DNA of 64,000 nt, taken from positions 124,001-188,000 of the forward strand of contig CAZNPH010000003.1 of NCBI GenBank assembly GCA_964574985.1, in the 5' to 3' direction. The stretch is from CAZNPH01 sp964574985. GTDB taxonomy: Bacteria > Bacteroidota > Bacteroidia > Bacteroidales > SM23-62. The notes beneath the pieces were generated by a model. That model saw nothing but the letters and a program-made list of their open reading frames with translations. It did no database searches and was not told the origin of the DNA. The position numbers were made by a program, and so were the translations under genes. Below are positions 43,654 through 52,623 of this stretch, in pieces (the stretch's first letter is position 1; each line of letters begins with the position of its first letter).

Positions 43654-46151
43654 CAGAATTGCTGTCCCATGGTGAAATGAAACTGCGAACCACTGATGCC
43701 GGGTTCTCCTTCCACGCTGTCAAATCCGTAACCCCAGTCAAGGCCCAGCAGTCCAAACATGGGCAAAAATGCCCTCAGTCCGATCCCTGCAGCCCGTTTG
43801 TTCATAAACGGATTGAACTGTTCAATATCGTACCAGGCGTTACCGGCTTCCAGGAAAGCGATCACAAAAACCGTCGCCGACGGATTCAATGTGATCGGAT
43901 GTCTCAGCTCCAATGTTAGTTTATCGAATACATTACCGGCTTTTTTCCCGTCAACGATCGGTGTCAAAGAACCATTCTCATATCCCCTGAGCGAAATATT
44001 TTCCCTTCCGTACAGATTATATCCCCTCATTCCGTCCCCACCGAGGTCAAATCCTTCAAATGGCGAAGGTCCGATCTCAGGATTGTAATAACCCAGGTAT
44101 CCGAATTCCGCTTTTGATTTTAACACCAAATTTCCTGCCAGAGTTAGATACCATTCGCCCATGAATTTCCATTTGTGATATTCTATCCATTTATATCTTT
44201 CATTATCAGGAAGTTGAGAATAATCCCGGTCGTCAAACAATGAATAAGGCGGGGTAACCTGCAAACTCAGGGAAAAGGTAGATCCCATTCTGGGATAGAT
44301 AAGCTGGTCGACCGATTTCCTGGCAAAGATATTTGAAAAACTTATGTTGTTGGACGTTCCGTCGGAAAACAGGAAGTATCCGGTCCAGTCATCCAGTTTG
44401 TAACGTTGATAGCTGATGTCATTGTACAGGTTAAAATAGTCGTCAGGCCAGTTCAGTCTGCGCCCCAGGCCGAGGGATGCTCCCGAGATCCTCAGAAACC
44501 GGTCGCCCCGTTCACCGAAATATCTGCTGTTTGATGTAATGGTGTGAAAAACAGAAAGTGAGAGGGAATTTGGTTTTTTCCCTCCGAACCAGGGTTCCAC
44601 GAAAGTAAAATTGTATGACTGGTAATATTTACCGTTGGATTGCGCCCTGAGGCTCAGGGTTTGTCCGTCACCGGCAGGTATGGGCCTCCATGCATCCGCG
44701 TTGAAAAGGTTTCTGGCCGAAAAATTAGAAAACCTCAGTCCGATCGTCCCGATCAGCATGTTGGCTCCCCAACCGCCGGAAATTTCCAGTTGGTCATTGG
44801 CCCGTTCAACCATTGAATATTCCAGGTCGACCGTTCCGTCAGATTGATTAGGTATGGGATTGGGGGTGATTTGTTCAGGATCAAAATGTCCGAGCTGGGC
44901 CAGTTCTCTCACCGTACGGATGATATCCGATTTACTGAATAAATCGCCTGGTCTTGTCCTGATCTCCCGCCTGATGACATGTTCATTTGTCTTGGTATTC
45001 CCCCGTATGATCACACGATCGACCGTTGCCTGCTTGCCTTCATATATCCGCATTTCAAAATCGATCGAATCATCTTCTATATTAACTTCCACCGGATCGA
45101 CCGAGAAAAACAGGTATCCGTTATCCAAATACAGGGAACTCACCGCATCTTCATCGATCTGAAGCCTTTCTTCCAGGATGGTCTGATCGAAAACATCACC
45201 CTTCTTAATGCCCAGAACTTCCGCAAGCAGTTCAGAAGGATAAATCGTATTGCCCACCCATTCGATGTCACGAAAGAAATACTTACTGCCTTCTTCAATG
45301 AAAATATGCAACATGATCCGTTTCTCGCCCTGAACCGATATTGAATCGCCAAGGATATTGAAATCACGGTATCCGTTCTTTCTGTAAAAGGTGGTCAGCT
45401 TCTGTTTATCCTCCTTGAAGTCATCTTTTATGAACTTTGAGGCTTTGAAAATATTCCAGTTTTTCTTCTTGGTATTTTTCATTACCCGCCTTAGCCGCTT
45501 ATCAGAATATTCATGGTTTCCCACAAAAACAATATCATCGATCTTTACCCGGTCATTTTTCTCCACCATAACCACCAGGCTGACCATATTTCTGCTCGTG
45601 GTGGTATCCGGCCGCTGTCTTATGTTTACCTGCGTATTGTAAAAGCCTTTCTCAATGAAATGCTGTTCAACGATCCTTCTGGTATTGTTGATCATATCCT
45701 GGGTTACCTGCATCCCAACCCGGATATCAAGCTTTTCCATAAGGTCCTGTGTCTGGATCTTATTGAGTCCGGTGAAAGAGAATCTGGAAAGTCTGGGCCG
45801 TTCGACCAAATGAATGTTCAGATATATCCTGCCTTTTTCTACTTTCTCCGCGATGACCTTTACATCTGAAAAAAGACCCTGATCCCAGAATTTCTCAATG
45901 ATCCGGCTGATCCGGTCACCGGGCACCTTTATCTTATCTCCCTTCCTGAGTCCGGTCAGATTCACCAGAACGTCAGGCTGGATATACTGAACACCGGACA
46001 CAATCACTTCAGCGATCTCATATTCCCTGGTTTCGGAATAATCCCAAACCTTAAGGTTTTGAAAATCTGTGGTTTGAGTAAATGAAAATACACAAATACA
46101 TTGGAAAACAATATACAATCCAAGGCTTCTAATCATTCTCCGTATACTCAT
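43653..46151 (-). CDS. bamA: Outer membrane protein assembly factor BamA
   Basis: The 832-residue precursor has a signal peptide (about residues 6-26), a series of POTRA-like units in the N-terminal half (EIAEVIVSGVQYIQPDVLVN and later repeats such as VDRVIIRGNTKTNEHVIRRE), and a C-terminal barrel with GDGMRGYNLYGRENISLRGY and the final FHFTMGQQF, an aromatic-terminated beta signal. It inserts barrel proteins into the outer membrane. The start overlaps the uppS end by 23 bases; an ATG at 46136 is an alternative. Confidence 0.96.
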   Translation of the reverse strand: MSIRRMIRSLGLYIVFQCICVFSFTQTTDFQNLKVWDYSETREYEIAEVIVSGVQYIQPDVLVNLTGLRKGDKIKVPGDRISRIIEKFWDQGLFSDVKVIAEKVEKGRIYLNIHLVERPRLSRFSFTGLNKIQTQDLMEKLDIRVGMQVTQDMINNTRRIVEQHFIEKGFYNTQVNIRQRPDTTTSRNMVSLVVMVEKNDRVKIDDIVFVGNHEYSDKRLRRVMKNTKKKNWNIFKASKFIKDDFKEDKQKLTTFYRKNGYRDFNILGDSISVQGEKRIMLHIFIEEGSKYFFRDIEWVGNTIYPSELLAEVLGIKKGDVFDQTILEERLQIDEDAVSSLYLDNGYLFFSVDPVEVNIEDDSIDFEMRIYEGKQATVDRVIIRGNTKTNEHVIRREIRTRPGDLFSKSDIIRTVRELAQLGHFDPEQITPNPIPNQSDGTVDLEYSMVERANDQLEISGGWGANMLIGTIGLRFSNFSARNLFNADAWRPIPAGDGQTLSLRAQSNGKYYQSYNFTFVEPWFGGKKPNSLSLSVFHTITSNSRYFGERGDRFLRISGASLGLGRRLNWPDDYFNLYNDISYQRYKLDDWTGYFLFSDGTSNNISFSNIFARKSVDQLIYPRMGSTFSLSLQVTPPYSLFDDRDYSQLPDNERYKWIEYHKWKFMGEWYLTLAGNLVLKSKAEFGYLGYYNPEIGPSPFEGFDLGGDGMRGYNLYGRENISLRGYENGSLTPIVDGKKAGNVFDKLTLELRHPITLNPSATVFVIAFLEAGNAWYDIEQFNPFMNKRAAGIGLRAFLPMFGLLGLDWGYGFDSVEGEPGISGSQFHFTMGQQF

Positions 46152-46929
46152 TTGATAAAGAAGTTACCTGTTCACTTATCATGCCGAACCTTCTTTCCCT
46201 GTTCTGGTAATTGCATATTGCCCGGTAAAAGTCTTCCCTGGAAAAATCCGGCCACAATGTTTCCGTGAAATAAAGTTCGGCATAAGCAACCTGCCAGAGC
46301 AGAAAGTTGCTTAACCGGAATTCCCCGCTGGTCCTGATCAGCAATTCAGGATCCGGAAGATCCTTTGTCTGAAGAAAATCCCGGAACAGTTCCTGGTTGA
46401 TGTCCCGGGGATCCAGATCACCTTTTTTGATTTCATCTGCTATCTTTCTGACCGCCTCGAGTATTTCCCACCTGGCACTATAACTAAGTGCCAGAAACAA
46501 ATTCAAACCGTTGTTATTCCTGGTTTCCTCTACCGTTTTCAGCAGTTGTTTACGGACATCTTCAGGAAGTGCATCCATGTCTCCGATGGCCTTCAGTCTG
46601 ACCCTGTTCTCCATCAATGTTTTTTTCTCCGCATGGATGGTGGAAACCAGCAACCTCATCAGGGCGTCAATTTCCTGCCTGGGACGACTCCAGTTTTCCG
46701 TAGAAAAAGCATACAGGGTGAGATATTGAATACCCAGTTCTGCAGCAGCTTCCACAGTATTCCTGACGGCAGTCACCCCATTCCGGTGGCCGAAGATCCT
46801 GTTGTTGCCTTTTTTCTTGGCCCATCTCCCGTTTCCGTCCATAATGATGGCAATATGCACAGGCAATTTTGACTTTTTGATCTTCTCCTTCAGACCCGGG
46901 CCTGATTTTATTTCAGAATTAATCGTCAT
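46129..46929 (-). CDS. uppS: Isoprenyl transferase (undecaprenyl diphosphate synthase)
   Basis: The 266-residue cis-prenyltransferase makes the lipid carrier precursor for cell-wall synthesis. It shows HIAIIMDGNGRWAKKKGNNR, LTLYAFSTENWSRP and LLIRTSGEFRLSNFLLWQ followed by YAELYFTETLWPDF. It lies between an outer membrane barrel gene and bamA with overlapping ends, part of the conserved envelope block. Confidence 0.96.
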   Translation of the reverse strand: MTINSEIKSGPGLKEKIKKSKLPVHIAIIMDGNGRWAKKKGNNRIFGHRNGVTAVRNTVEAAAELGIQYLTLYAFSTENWSRPRQEIDALMRLLVSTIHAEKKTLMENRVRLKAIGDMDALPEDVRKQLLKTVEETRNNNGLNLFLALSYSARWEILEAVRKIADEIKKGDLDPRDINQELFRDFLQTKDLPDPELLIRTSGEFRLSNFLLWQVAYAELYFTETLWPDFSREDFYRAICNYQNRERRFGMISEQVTSLSNEYTEND

Positions 46930-47674
46930 AGGCCGGACAAAATTCTATATACTCCCAAAGCTTGTAGGTTATAAATATTCCAACTAAAGAATACCAGTCA
47001 TTATTGTGAAAGAAGCTTCCGAAATCATCGGAGCCAATATTGGACAATCCGTCGATCCTGTCGGTAAAGGTTTTCCGGAACATCCACTCCGCACCTCCGC
47101 TCATCCGGCTGGTAATATTGAACTTGATTCCCCCGCCATAGGACAAAAAAGGGAAATCTGCTTCACCGGTGCTGCCCGACAACAGGTAATTATATCCCAG
47201 TCCGCCCGACACATAAGGTGAAAATTTGTATCGTCTCAGGTTCGTAGGTTCATAAATCAAAAAATTGAATTCAAAATTCATGGCCAGGTCAATATACGTT
47301 GAACTGAATGATGCAGACCGGTTCAATTGATAAGGGTCATCAGAATCAAGGTCACTGGCTGACCATCCTCCATATATCGCGTTGAACCGGATGGCATTCC
47401 TGGGATTGAAATTATAGCGGATGATCGCGCCGGCTGAAACGGACGGACTGTATAAATGCTTTGCGGGATTGACATCCCCCATATAATAGGAAGCCCCCGA
47501 GAAAAAGCCCAGGTTGGTATTTTTTTGTCCGGAAGCATGGTTGCAGAAGATGAATGCAAATGACAGCAGGATAAAGGGAAGCCGCGATATCCTAAAAGAA
47601 TCCCATCCGGTTCCTTCTGCCCTGGAAAAAATATGGAATGCCTTTCCTGGTTGTTCTGATCTTGTATATTGCAT
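46919..47674 (-). CDS. DUF6089-type outer membrane beta-barrel protein
   Basis: The exported protein matches the DUF6089-type barrel often found beside uppS and bamA in Bacteroidota: GFFSGASYYMGDVNPAKHLY, then ISAGAIIRYNFNPRNAIRFN-like strands and SPYVSGGLGYNYLL. The start is unclear. The nearest in-frame ATG (47674) lies inside the upstream gene, whereas the signal peptide (SRLPFILLSFAFIFCNHASG) begins right after an ATA at 47590, one base past the upstream stop. The mature protein is the same in either case. Its function is unknown. Confidence 0.8.
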   Translation of the reverse strand: MQYTRSEQPGKAFHIFSRAEGTGWDSFRISRLPFILLSFAFIFCNHASGQKNTNLGFFSGASYYMGDVNPAKHLYSPSVSAGAIIRYNFNPRNAIRFNAIYGGWSASDLDSDDPYQLNRSASFSSTYIDLAMNFEFNFLIYEPTNLRRYKFSPYVSGGLGYNYLLSGSTGEADFPFLSYGGGIKFNITSRMSGGAEWMFRKTFTDRIDGLSNIGSDDFGSFFHNNDWYSLVGIFITYKLWEYIEFCPAYDD

Positions 47675-48371
47675 TGATAATGCCAAAATAATATATATCA
47701 TTGGTATTAGACCATTCCGACGTATAACCATCCAGATAATCGGTGGTGGTTAACCTTCCCCCCAGTTCAAAACCGACCGACCAAAGGTCGTCGATCACAT
47801 ATTTCAAACCCACTCCTGCCGGAATAACCATTCCGGTTGTTTTGTGTTCTTCATCATAATTTTCAGCAAGGACAGAATCGGGTTTTACCCCGAAAAATGC
47901 ACCTCCAAGGCCTGCAAATATATATAAATTTACCCTGGAATAGTTGTTCAGCATGCCCCGTTTGTTGAACCATGCTGTAGAGCTGTGCCTTCTTTCCTCA
48001 GGTATGATTGAATATTCCACCTGAACCGATGGTTCAAACAAAGTGGTTGAATAGGAAAACCCCCTGGCTTCGTTTCTTGATCCCTGGTCGTCACCTGAAA
48101 GCCATGCATACGTAAGTCCGAGTTTTGCAGACCACAGGGAAGTGATCCGGTACCGGATCCCCGCGGAAAAGGATGGTTTCGTGCTTTTCAAATCAATGTC
48201 TTTCAGCCCCAGCAGGTTGTTCTCGTCTGCAGATCCGCCGATATCCCCGAAGTAGTTGGATGTTCCGATACCTGCGATGGCTTCATATCGCTTCAATTTC
48301 CATTTTTGTGCCCGGACCTGGAAGGGGACAATGACGAAAAGAAATAATAAAAACCAGCCCAATCGTTTCAT
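47592..48371 (-). CDS. Outer membrane beta-barrel protein
   Basis: The 259-residue precursor has a signal peptide ending VPFQVRAQ and alternating strands typical of a small barrel: YEAIAGIGTSNYFGDIGGSA, FSAGIRYRITSLWSAKLGLT and YIFAGLGGAFFGVKPDS. It resembles the next gene downstream in general plan and may be a distant relative. Its role is unknown; the location suggests envelope biogenesis. It lies 38 bases after nadK. Confidence 0.82.
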   Translation of the reverse strand: MKRLGWFLLFLFVIVPFQVRAQKWKLKRYEAIAGIGTSNYFGDIGGSADENNLLGLKDIDLKSTKPSFSAGIRYRITSLWSAKLGLTYAWLSGDDQGSRNEARGFSYSTTLFEPSVQVEYSIIPEERRHSSTAWFNKRGMLNNYSRVNLYIFAGLGGAFFGVKPDSVLAENYDEEHKTTGMVIPAGVGLKYVIDDLWSVGFELGGRLTTTDYLDGYTSEWSNTNDIYYFGIINAIYKIRTTRKGIPYFFQGRRNRMGFF

Positions 48372-48409
48372 AGCGGATAAACTACCCGATACAAATTTAT
48401 AAATTATTC

Positions 48410-49288
48410 TTAATTCCTCTTATCAACACCCCACATCAGTTTATTGCGAAGCGTATCATAGAATGTTTTCCCTTCAATCCGCACTGTACTTACCGAAAAG
48501 TCTGCCTTCCGGATAATTATTTCCCGGTCGGGGGACAACAATTCTGAACGTGAATCCATGGTCAGCAGGAACTTGCCGCTTTTGCTGCTGGTTTTCATTC
48601 TGATAACGGCGGTATCCGGAACAACCACCGGCCGTACGGTAAGATTATGGGGGGCAATGGGGCAGATGATCAATGTGCTTGAATCCGGAGTAACCACAGG
48701 TCCGCCCACGCTCAGGGAATACGCGGTGGATCCGGTGGGTGTGGAAATAATGAGGCCATCTGCCCAGTATGCATTCAGATAGGCATCATCGATGTGGGTT
48801 TTTATGGTGATCATGGCCGAATTCTTCTTCTGGATGGTGACTTCGTTGATGGCATATGGAAGATCTGTCAGCAAGCCGGACTGGTCACGGATTTCCAGGA
48901 GGGACCTTTTTTCGATTACATATTCCCCGCTGAATAAGGCGGAAATGGATTTCCCGATGTCCGACTTGGCAATGTTGGCCAGAAAACCAAGCCGCCCCGT
49001 ATTGATGCCAATGATGGGGATCCCCCGGTTCCTGACGATTGAAACTGCGGCCAGGAAAGTTCCGTCCCCCCCGATACTGAGGACAAAATCTATTTTGTCA
49101 GGGACATCGGCTGAACCGGTAAAAAATCCATGTACCTCCGGCTGATAACCGATCTTTTTCCCGAGGAAATCAAAAAAGGGTTTGTATATGATGATTTTGC
49201 TGTCATACTGCCTGAGCCGGCCAAACAACTGTAGAATATCCTCACGGAATGCGGGCCTGCAGGTTCTTCCAAACAAAGCAATTCTCAT
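48410..49288 (-). CDS. nadK: NAD kinase
   Basis: The 292-residue enzyme phosphorylates NAD to NADP. It has FVLSIGGDGTFLAAVSIV, GINTGRLGFLANI, and the second motif ADGLIISTPTGSTAYSLSVG followed by GGPVVTP. The ATG at 49288 (MRIALFGR) is preferred to one two codons earlier. It is the second gene of the envelope block, 29 bases after the CBS gene. Confidence 0.95.
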   Translation of the reverse strand: MRIALFGRTCRPAFREDILQLFGRLRQYDSKIIIYKPFFDFLGKKIGYQPEVHGFFTGSADVPDKIDFVLSIGGDGTFLAAVSIVRNRGIPIIGINTGRLGFLANIAKSDIGKSISALFSGEYVIEKRSLLEIRDQSGLLTDLPYAINEVTIQKKNSAMITIKTHIDDAYLNAYWADGLIISTPTGSTAYSLSVGGPVVTPDSSTLIICPIAPHNLTVRPVVVPDTAVIRMKTSSKSGKFLLTMDSRSELLSPDREIIIRKADFSVSTVRIEGKTFYDTLRNKLMWGVDKRN

Positions 49289-49317
49289 AATCACATGTAT
49301 CTTAGGGTCAAAAGCAC

Positions 49318-49983
49318 TTATATGCTCAGATATTTCATAAAGGATTCATAACGGCTGCTGTACATACTGTTCATATCGTCATCTTCCGTATAGGAGGCTT
49401 TTACATCGTAATTAAAACGGTTGAAAGTCTGTATAACCGGAGAAATATCCGTTTTATTGATCTTCAGGGTCAGTTCAAGCCGGGTGGAATCTTCAGGCGA
49501 GGATACATATAGACTAAGTATCCGGGCATCGTTTCCTTCCACGATCTGAGCGATCCGGGTTAGTGAATAGTCATTGACATTGAGTTCAAGCACCAGTATA
49601 CCCCCGGGTTGCTTCAATGCTGCCAGATCAGCAAAATACCCGGCAAGTTCATTTAAAGTGACAAGACCCAGGTAATGGTTCTTTTCATCCAGAACCGGGA
49701 CGACCGTCAGTTTTAATCTGGAAACCAGTTCCAGCACCTCATAAATGTGCTGGTTGTACCGGACAAAAGGGCTGAAAAGGGAAAGTTTATGATTTCCGAT
49801 GGGCTCGTCTGCCATATTCAGATTATAAATGTCTGAATCCGAAATCAATCCGAGAAATTCCTGATTGTTTACGATGGGCAAATGGGAGATCCTGAATATG
49901 TCCATCCATGACAGGGCCTGCAGTCCGGTATCCGATGTCCTGAGGGGCGGGACAATTTCCGATATCATATCTTTTGCCAGCAT
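49318..49983 (-). CDS. CBS-domain protein with ACT-like C terminus (AcuB-like)
   Basis: The 221-residue protein has two CBS motifs (SHLPIVNNQEFLGLISDSDI at about 33-55 and LTVVPVLDEKNHYLGLVTLN at about 90-112). The C-terminal part from about residue 128 (GGILVLELNVNDYSLTRIAQ) has the pattern of an ACT domain. Such proteins bind adenine nucleotides or small metabolites. It is the first gene of the envelope operon and is divergent from pdxJ. What it regulates is unknown. Confidence 0.85.
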   Translation of the reverse strand: MLAKDMISEIVPPLRTSDTGLQALSWMDIFRISHLPIVNNQEFLGLISDSDIYNLNMADEPIGNHKLSLFSPFVRYNQHIYEVLELVSRLKLTVVPVLDEKNHYLGLVTLNELAGYFADLAALKQPGGILVLELNVNDYSLTRIAQIVEGNDARILSLYVSSPEDSTRLELTLKINKTDISPVIQTFNRFNYDVKASYTEDDDMNSMYSSRYESFMKYLSI

Positions 49984-50008
49984 AAGTAATATTCTGATGA
50001 ATACTTTC

Positions 50009-50016
50009 TACCTTTG
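50009..50016 (+). promoter_or_regulatory. -7 box of pdxJ
   Basis: TACCTTTG matches TAnnTTTG. It ends only 7 bases before the pdxJ ATG, so the transcript would be leaderless or nearly so. No good -33 element was found in the 40-base divergent gap. Confidence 0.5.
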
Positions 50017-50023
50017 TGCAAAA

Positions 50024-50740
50024 ATGACCAGATTAAGTGTAAATATAAACAAAATTGCCACATTAAGAAATGCCAGGGGGGGCAACACACCCAATGTGTT
50101 GCAGGCAGCAGTTGATTGTCAGAGATTTGGTGCCCAGGGCATTACGGTCCATCCCCGACCCGACGAGCGCCACATCCGGTATCAGGATGTCAGGGACATC
50201 AGGCCCGTCGTTACCACGGAACTCAACATTGAGGGATACCCCTCTGACAAGTTTCTCCAACTGATCCGGGAAATCCGTCCTCACCAGGTCACGCTTGTCC
50301 CCGATCCTCCGGATGCACTGACCTCAAGCCAGGGATGGGAAACCAAAAAACATGCCGGCTTTCTCAGGGATATCATTAAAAAACTGCATGATTCCATAAA
50401 CCGGTGCTCCATATTTGTCAATGCAGATCAGGACATGATAGAACATGCAGTGAACACGGGTACCGACCGGGTGGAGCTTTATACCGAACCATATGCCAAA
50501 ATGTACCAGGTCGACCGGGAAAAAGCCATACGTCCTTTTATAGAAGCGGCCAGGACGGCAAGGGAATGCGGACTCGGACTGAATGCCGGGCATGATCTGA
50601 ACCTGGAGAATCTCGGATACCTGCATGAGAAGATACCCGGACTGGATGAAGTATCCATCGGTCATGCCCTGATCTCAGATGCTTTGTACTACGGTTTGGA
50701 AAACACCATCCAGATGTACATGCGCCTGCTTAAAGATTAA
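50024..50740 (+). CDS. pdxJ: Pyridoxine 5'-phosphate synthase
   Basis: The 238-residue TIM-barrel enzyme condenses 1-deoxyxylulose 5-phosphate with aminoacetone phosphate in vitamin B6 synthesis. Family motifs are LSVNINKIATLRNARGGNTP, GITVHPRPDERHIRYQDV, TTELNIEGYP and the final DEVSIGHALISDAL. The ATG at 50024 is chosen because MTRLSVNINK is the normal N terminus; longer in-frame starts would lie inside the divergent CBS gene. Confidence 0.96.
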   Translation: MTRLSVNINKIATLRNARGGNTPNVLQAAVDCQRFGAQGITVHPRPDERHIRYQDVRDIRPVVTTELNIEGYPSDKFLQLIREIRPHQVTLVPDPPDALTSSQGWETKKHAGFLRDIIKKLHDSINRCSIFVNADQDMIEHAVNTGTDRVELYTEPYAKMYQVDREKAIRPFIEAARTARECGLGLNAGHDLNLENLGYLHEKIPGLDEVSIGHALISDALYYGLENTIQMYMRLLKD

Positions 50741-50744
50741 GGGA

Positions 50745-51560
50745 ATGAAACTGTTTCACCGCGCTTTGGGGGAAGGACCTCCTTTGATCGTTGTCCACGG
50801 ACTTTATGGATCTTCAGACAACTGGATCAGCATTGCCCGTTCACTTTCCGTAAATTTCAGGGTTTATCTAATCGACCAGCGCAATCACGGACGTTCCCCG
50901 CATTCCGATAAGCACAGCTATGACCTTCTCCGGGACGACCTTCGGGAATTCATATCCAATAATCACATCCGGAAACCGGTTCTTATGGGGCATTCCATGG
51001 GCGGAAAAACCGTCATGTATTATGCCGTGGCCTTCCCGGACCTGGTGAATTCCCTGATCGTGATCGATATGGCACCGGTTTCATACATGGATACAGCCAC
51101 CACACAAAAGGACATCCATAAAAACATACTCTCGGCTTTGTCCGGAATTGATCTGTCCGTGGCCAGAAACCGCGGGGACATTAACAACCAACTTGCACCC
51201 GGGATACCCAATCCGGCCGTACGCAGATTCCTGCTAAAAAACGTTACCAGATACACCGGTGGTGCCTTCCGCTGGAAGCTAAACATCGATGTACTTCGCC
51301 GCAATCTGTCCGGGATCCTGGACGGACTCGCACCGGGGGATTTCCGGGAATCGGGGGGAATTAAAGGGTTCCCTGTGCTTTTTATCCGGGGAGGACTTTC
51401 GGATTATATAAGAGACGAGCATATACCGGCTATCCGGACCATCTTTCCGGATGCACAGGTCCGCACATTTGAAAATGCCGGACACTGGCTCCATGCCGAG
51501 GAACCGGAACGGCTCGTACAAACCGTAAAAAACTTTTTATTGAATCAAAAAACGGCATGA
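50745..51560 (+). CDS. Alpha/beta hydrolase (YbfF-like esterase)
   Basis: The 271-residue protein has the hydrolase order: oxyanion HGLYGSSDNW, DQRNHGRS, nucleophile serine in LMGHSMGGKTVM, and a late histidine in FENAGHWLHAEEPE. It resembles the YbfF/ABHD11 esterases. The ATG at 50745 follows the pdxJ stop by four bases. It overlaps the next gene by four bases (ATGA). The substrate is unknown. Confidence 0.87.
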   Translation: MKLFHRALGEGPPLIVVHGLYGSSDNWISIARSLSVNFRVYLIDQRNHGRSPHSDKHSYDLLRDDLREFISNNHIRKPVLMGHSMGGKTVMYYAVAFPDLVNSLIVIDMAPVSYMDTATTQKDIHKNILSALSGIDLSVARNRGDINNQLAPGIPNPAVRRFLLKNVTRYTGGAFRWKLNIDVLRRNLSGILDGLAPGDFRESGGIKGFPVLFIRGGLSDYIRDEHIPAIRTIFPDAQVRTFENAGHWLHAEEPERLVQTVKNFLLNQKTA

Positions 51561-52540
51561 TGCAGACATTGTACCCTCTGAAATTCCATCCCCTTCTCAG
51601 GGATAAGATATGGGGGGGCAACAGGCTCCGGGATATGCTGGGGAAGGATACCCGGTCGGATCATTGTGGTGAAAGCTGGGAAATTTCCGCCGTTCAGGAT
51701 AATCTGTCCGTGGTCTCCAATGGTTTCCTGGCCGGCAACAACCTGATGGATATCTGTGAAGTATACATGGGCGATCTCATGGGTGATCATGTCTATGAAC
51801 AATACGGCGTTGAATTCCCCCTGCTGCTGAAATTCATCGATGCCACCAAAAAATTGTCCGTTCAGGTCCATCCAAACGATGAACTGGCCGTAAAAAGGCA
51901 TCATGCGCGCGGAAAAACCGAGATGTGGTATGTCATTTATGCGGAAAAAGGAGCCCGGATCATCACCGGTTTCAATAAAAAGATTAGACGCAAGGAATAC
52001 TTGCAGCATCTGGAAAATAAAACCCTCGGGGATATCCTTCATTTTGAAGAAGCTTTCCCGGATGATGTTTTCTACACGCCCGCCGGAAGGGTGCATGCCA
52101 TCGGGGCCGGGATCCTGCTGGCCGAGATTCAGCAGACATCCGACGTAACCTACCGGATATACGACTGGGACCGGTTGGATGAACGGGGAAGATCCCGGGA
52201 GCTCCATACGGACCTGGCCCTGGATGCCATCGATTACAGCAAGGTAGCCTGCGGGAAAACGGCCTGGGAAAAAAATCTCAACCGGACCAATCCCCTGCTC
52301 GACCGTCCCTATTTCACCACCGGGCTGGTCTATTTCAGTCAGCCCATAGAGAAAGATTTCAATTTCATTGATTCCTTTGTGGCCTATATGTGTGTGTCGG
52401 GAGGATTCACCATTCAGTGCAACGGGAGTAAGCAAACCCGGGTTGAACAGGGAGAAACCGTCCTGGTTCCGGCTGTCCTGAAGAACATCCGCCTGATACC
52501 CCATGCAACCTCCGAAACCCTTGAAATTTATATAAGATGA
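51557..52540 (+). CDS. manA: Type I phosphomannose isomerase
   Basis: The 327-residue zinc enzyme interconverts mannose 6-phosphate and fructose 6-phosphate. It starts with YPLKFHPLLRDKIWGGNRLR, has the metal-binding SVQVHPNDELAVKRH, and TEMWYVIYAEKGA. It lies in a tight run with the hydrolase upstream and a tiny ORF downstream, both joined by ATGA overlaps. Confidence 0.92.
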   Translation: MMQTLYPLKFHPLLRDKIWGGNRLRDMLGKDTRSDHCGESWEISAVQDNLSVVSNGFLAGNNLMDICEVYMGDLMGDHVYEQYGVEFPLLLKFIDATKKLSVQVHPNDELAVKRHHARGKTEMWYVIYAEKGARIITGFNKKIRRKEYLQHLENKTLGDILHFEEAFPDDVFYTPAGRVHAIGAGILLAEIQQTSDVTYRIYDWDRLDERGRSRELHTDLALDAIDYSKVACGKTAWEKNLNRTNPLLDRPYFTTGLVYFSQPIEKDFNFIDSFVAYMCVSGGFTIQCNGSKQTRVEQGETVLVPAVLKNIRLIPHATSETLEIYIR

Positions 52541-52623
52541 CATCAAAAAATATTAGCGAACAATATGCAAGGGCAAAAGATGCCGGATGGATCAAGCCGG
52601 GCAAAAAGTATCAGGAAAAATGA
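52537..52623 (+). CDS. 28-codon ORF coupled to manA and engB
   Basis: The ATG at 52537 overlaps the manA stop (ATGA) and the stop codon at 52621-52623 overlaps the engB ATG (ATGA). The predicted peptide starts MTSKNISEQYARAKD and is basic and hydrophilic, with no membrane segment. No family is recognised. Exact junctions on both sides suggest it is translated, either as a microprotein or as a coupling device that carries ribosomes from manA to engB. Confidence 0.45.
   Translation: MTSKNISEQYARAKDAGWIKPGKKYQEK

Noticed and set aside
51545..52546. 333-codon reverse frame over manA
   Set aside because: The forward frame has the phosphomannose isomerase motifs; the reverse frame has none.
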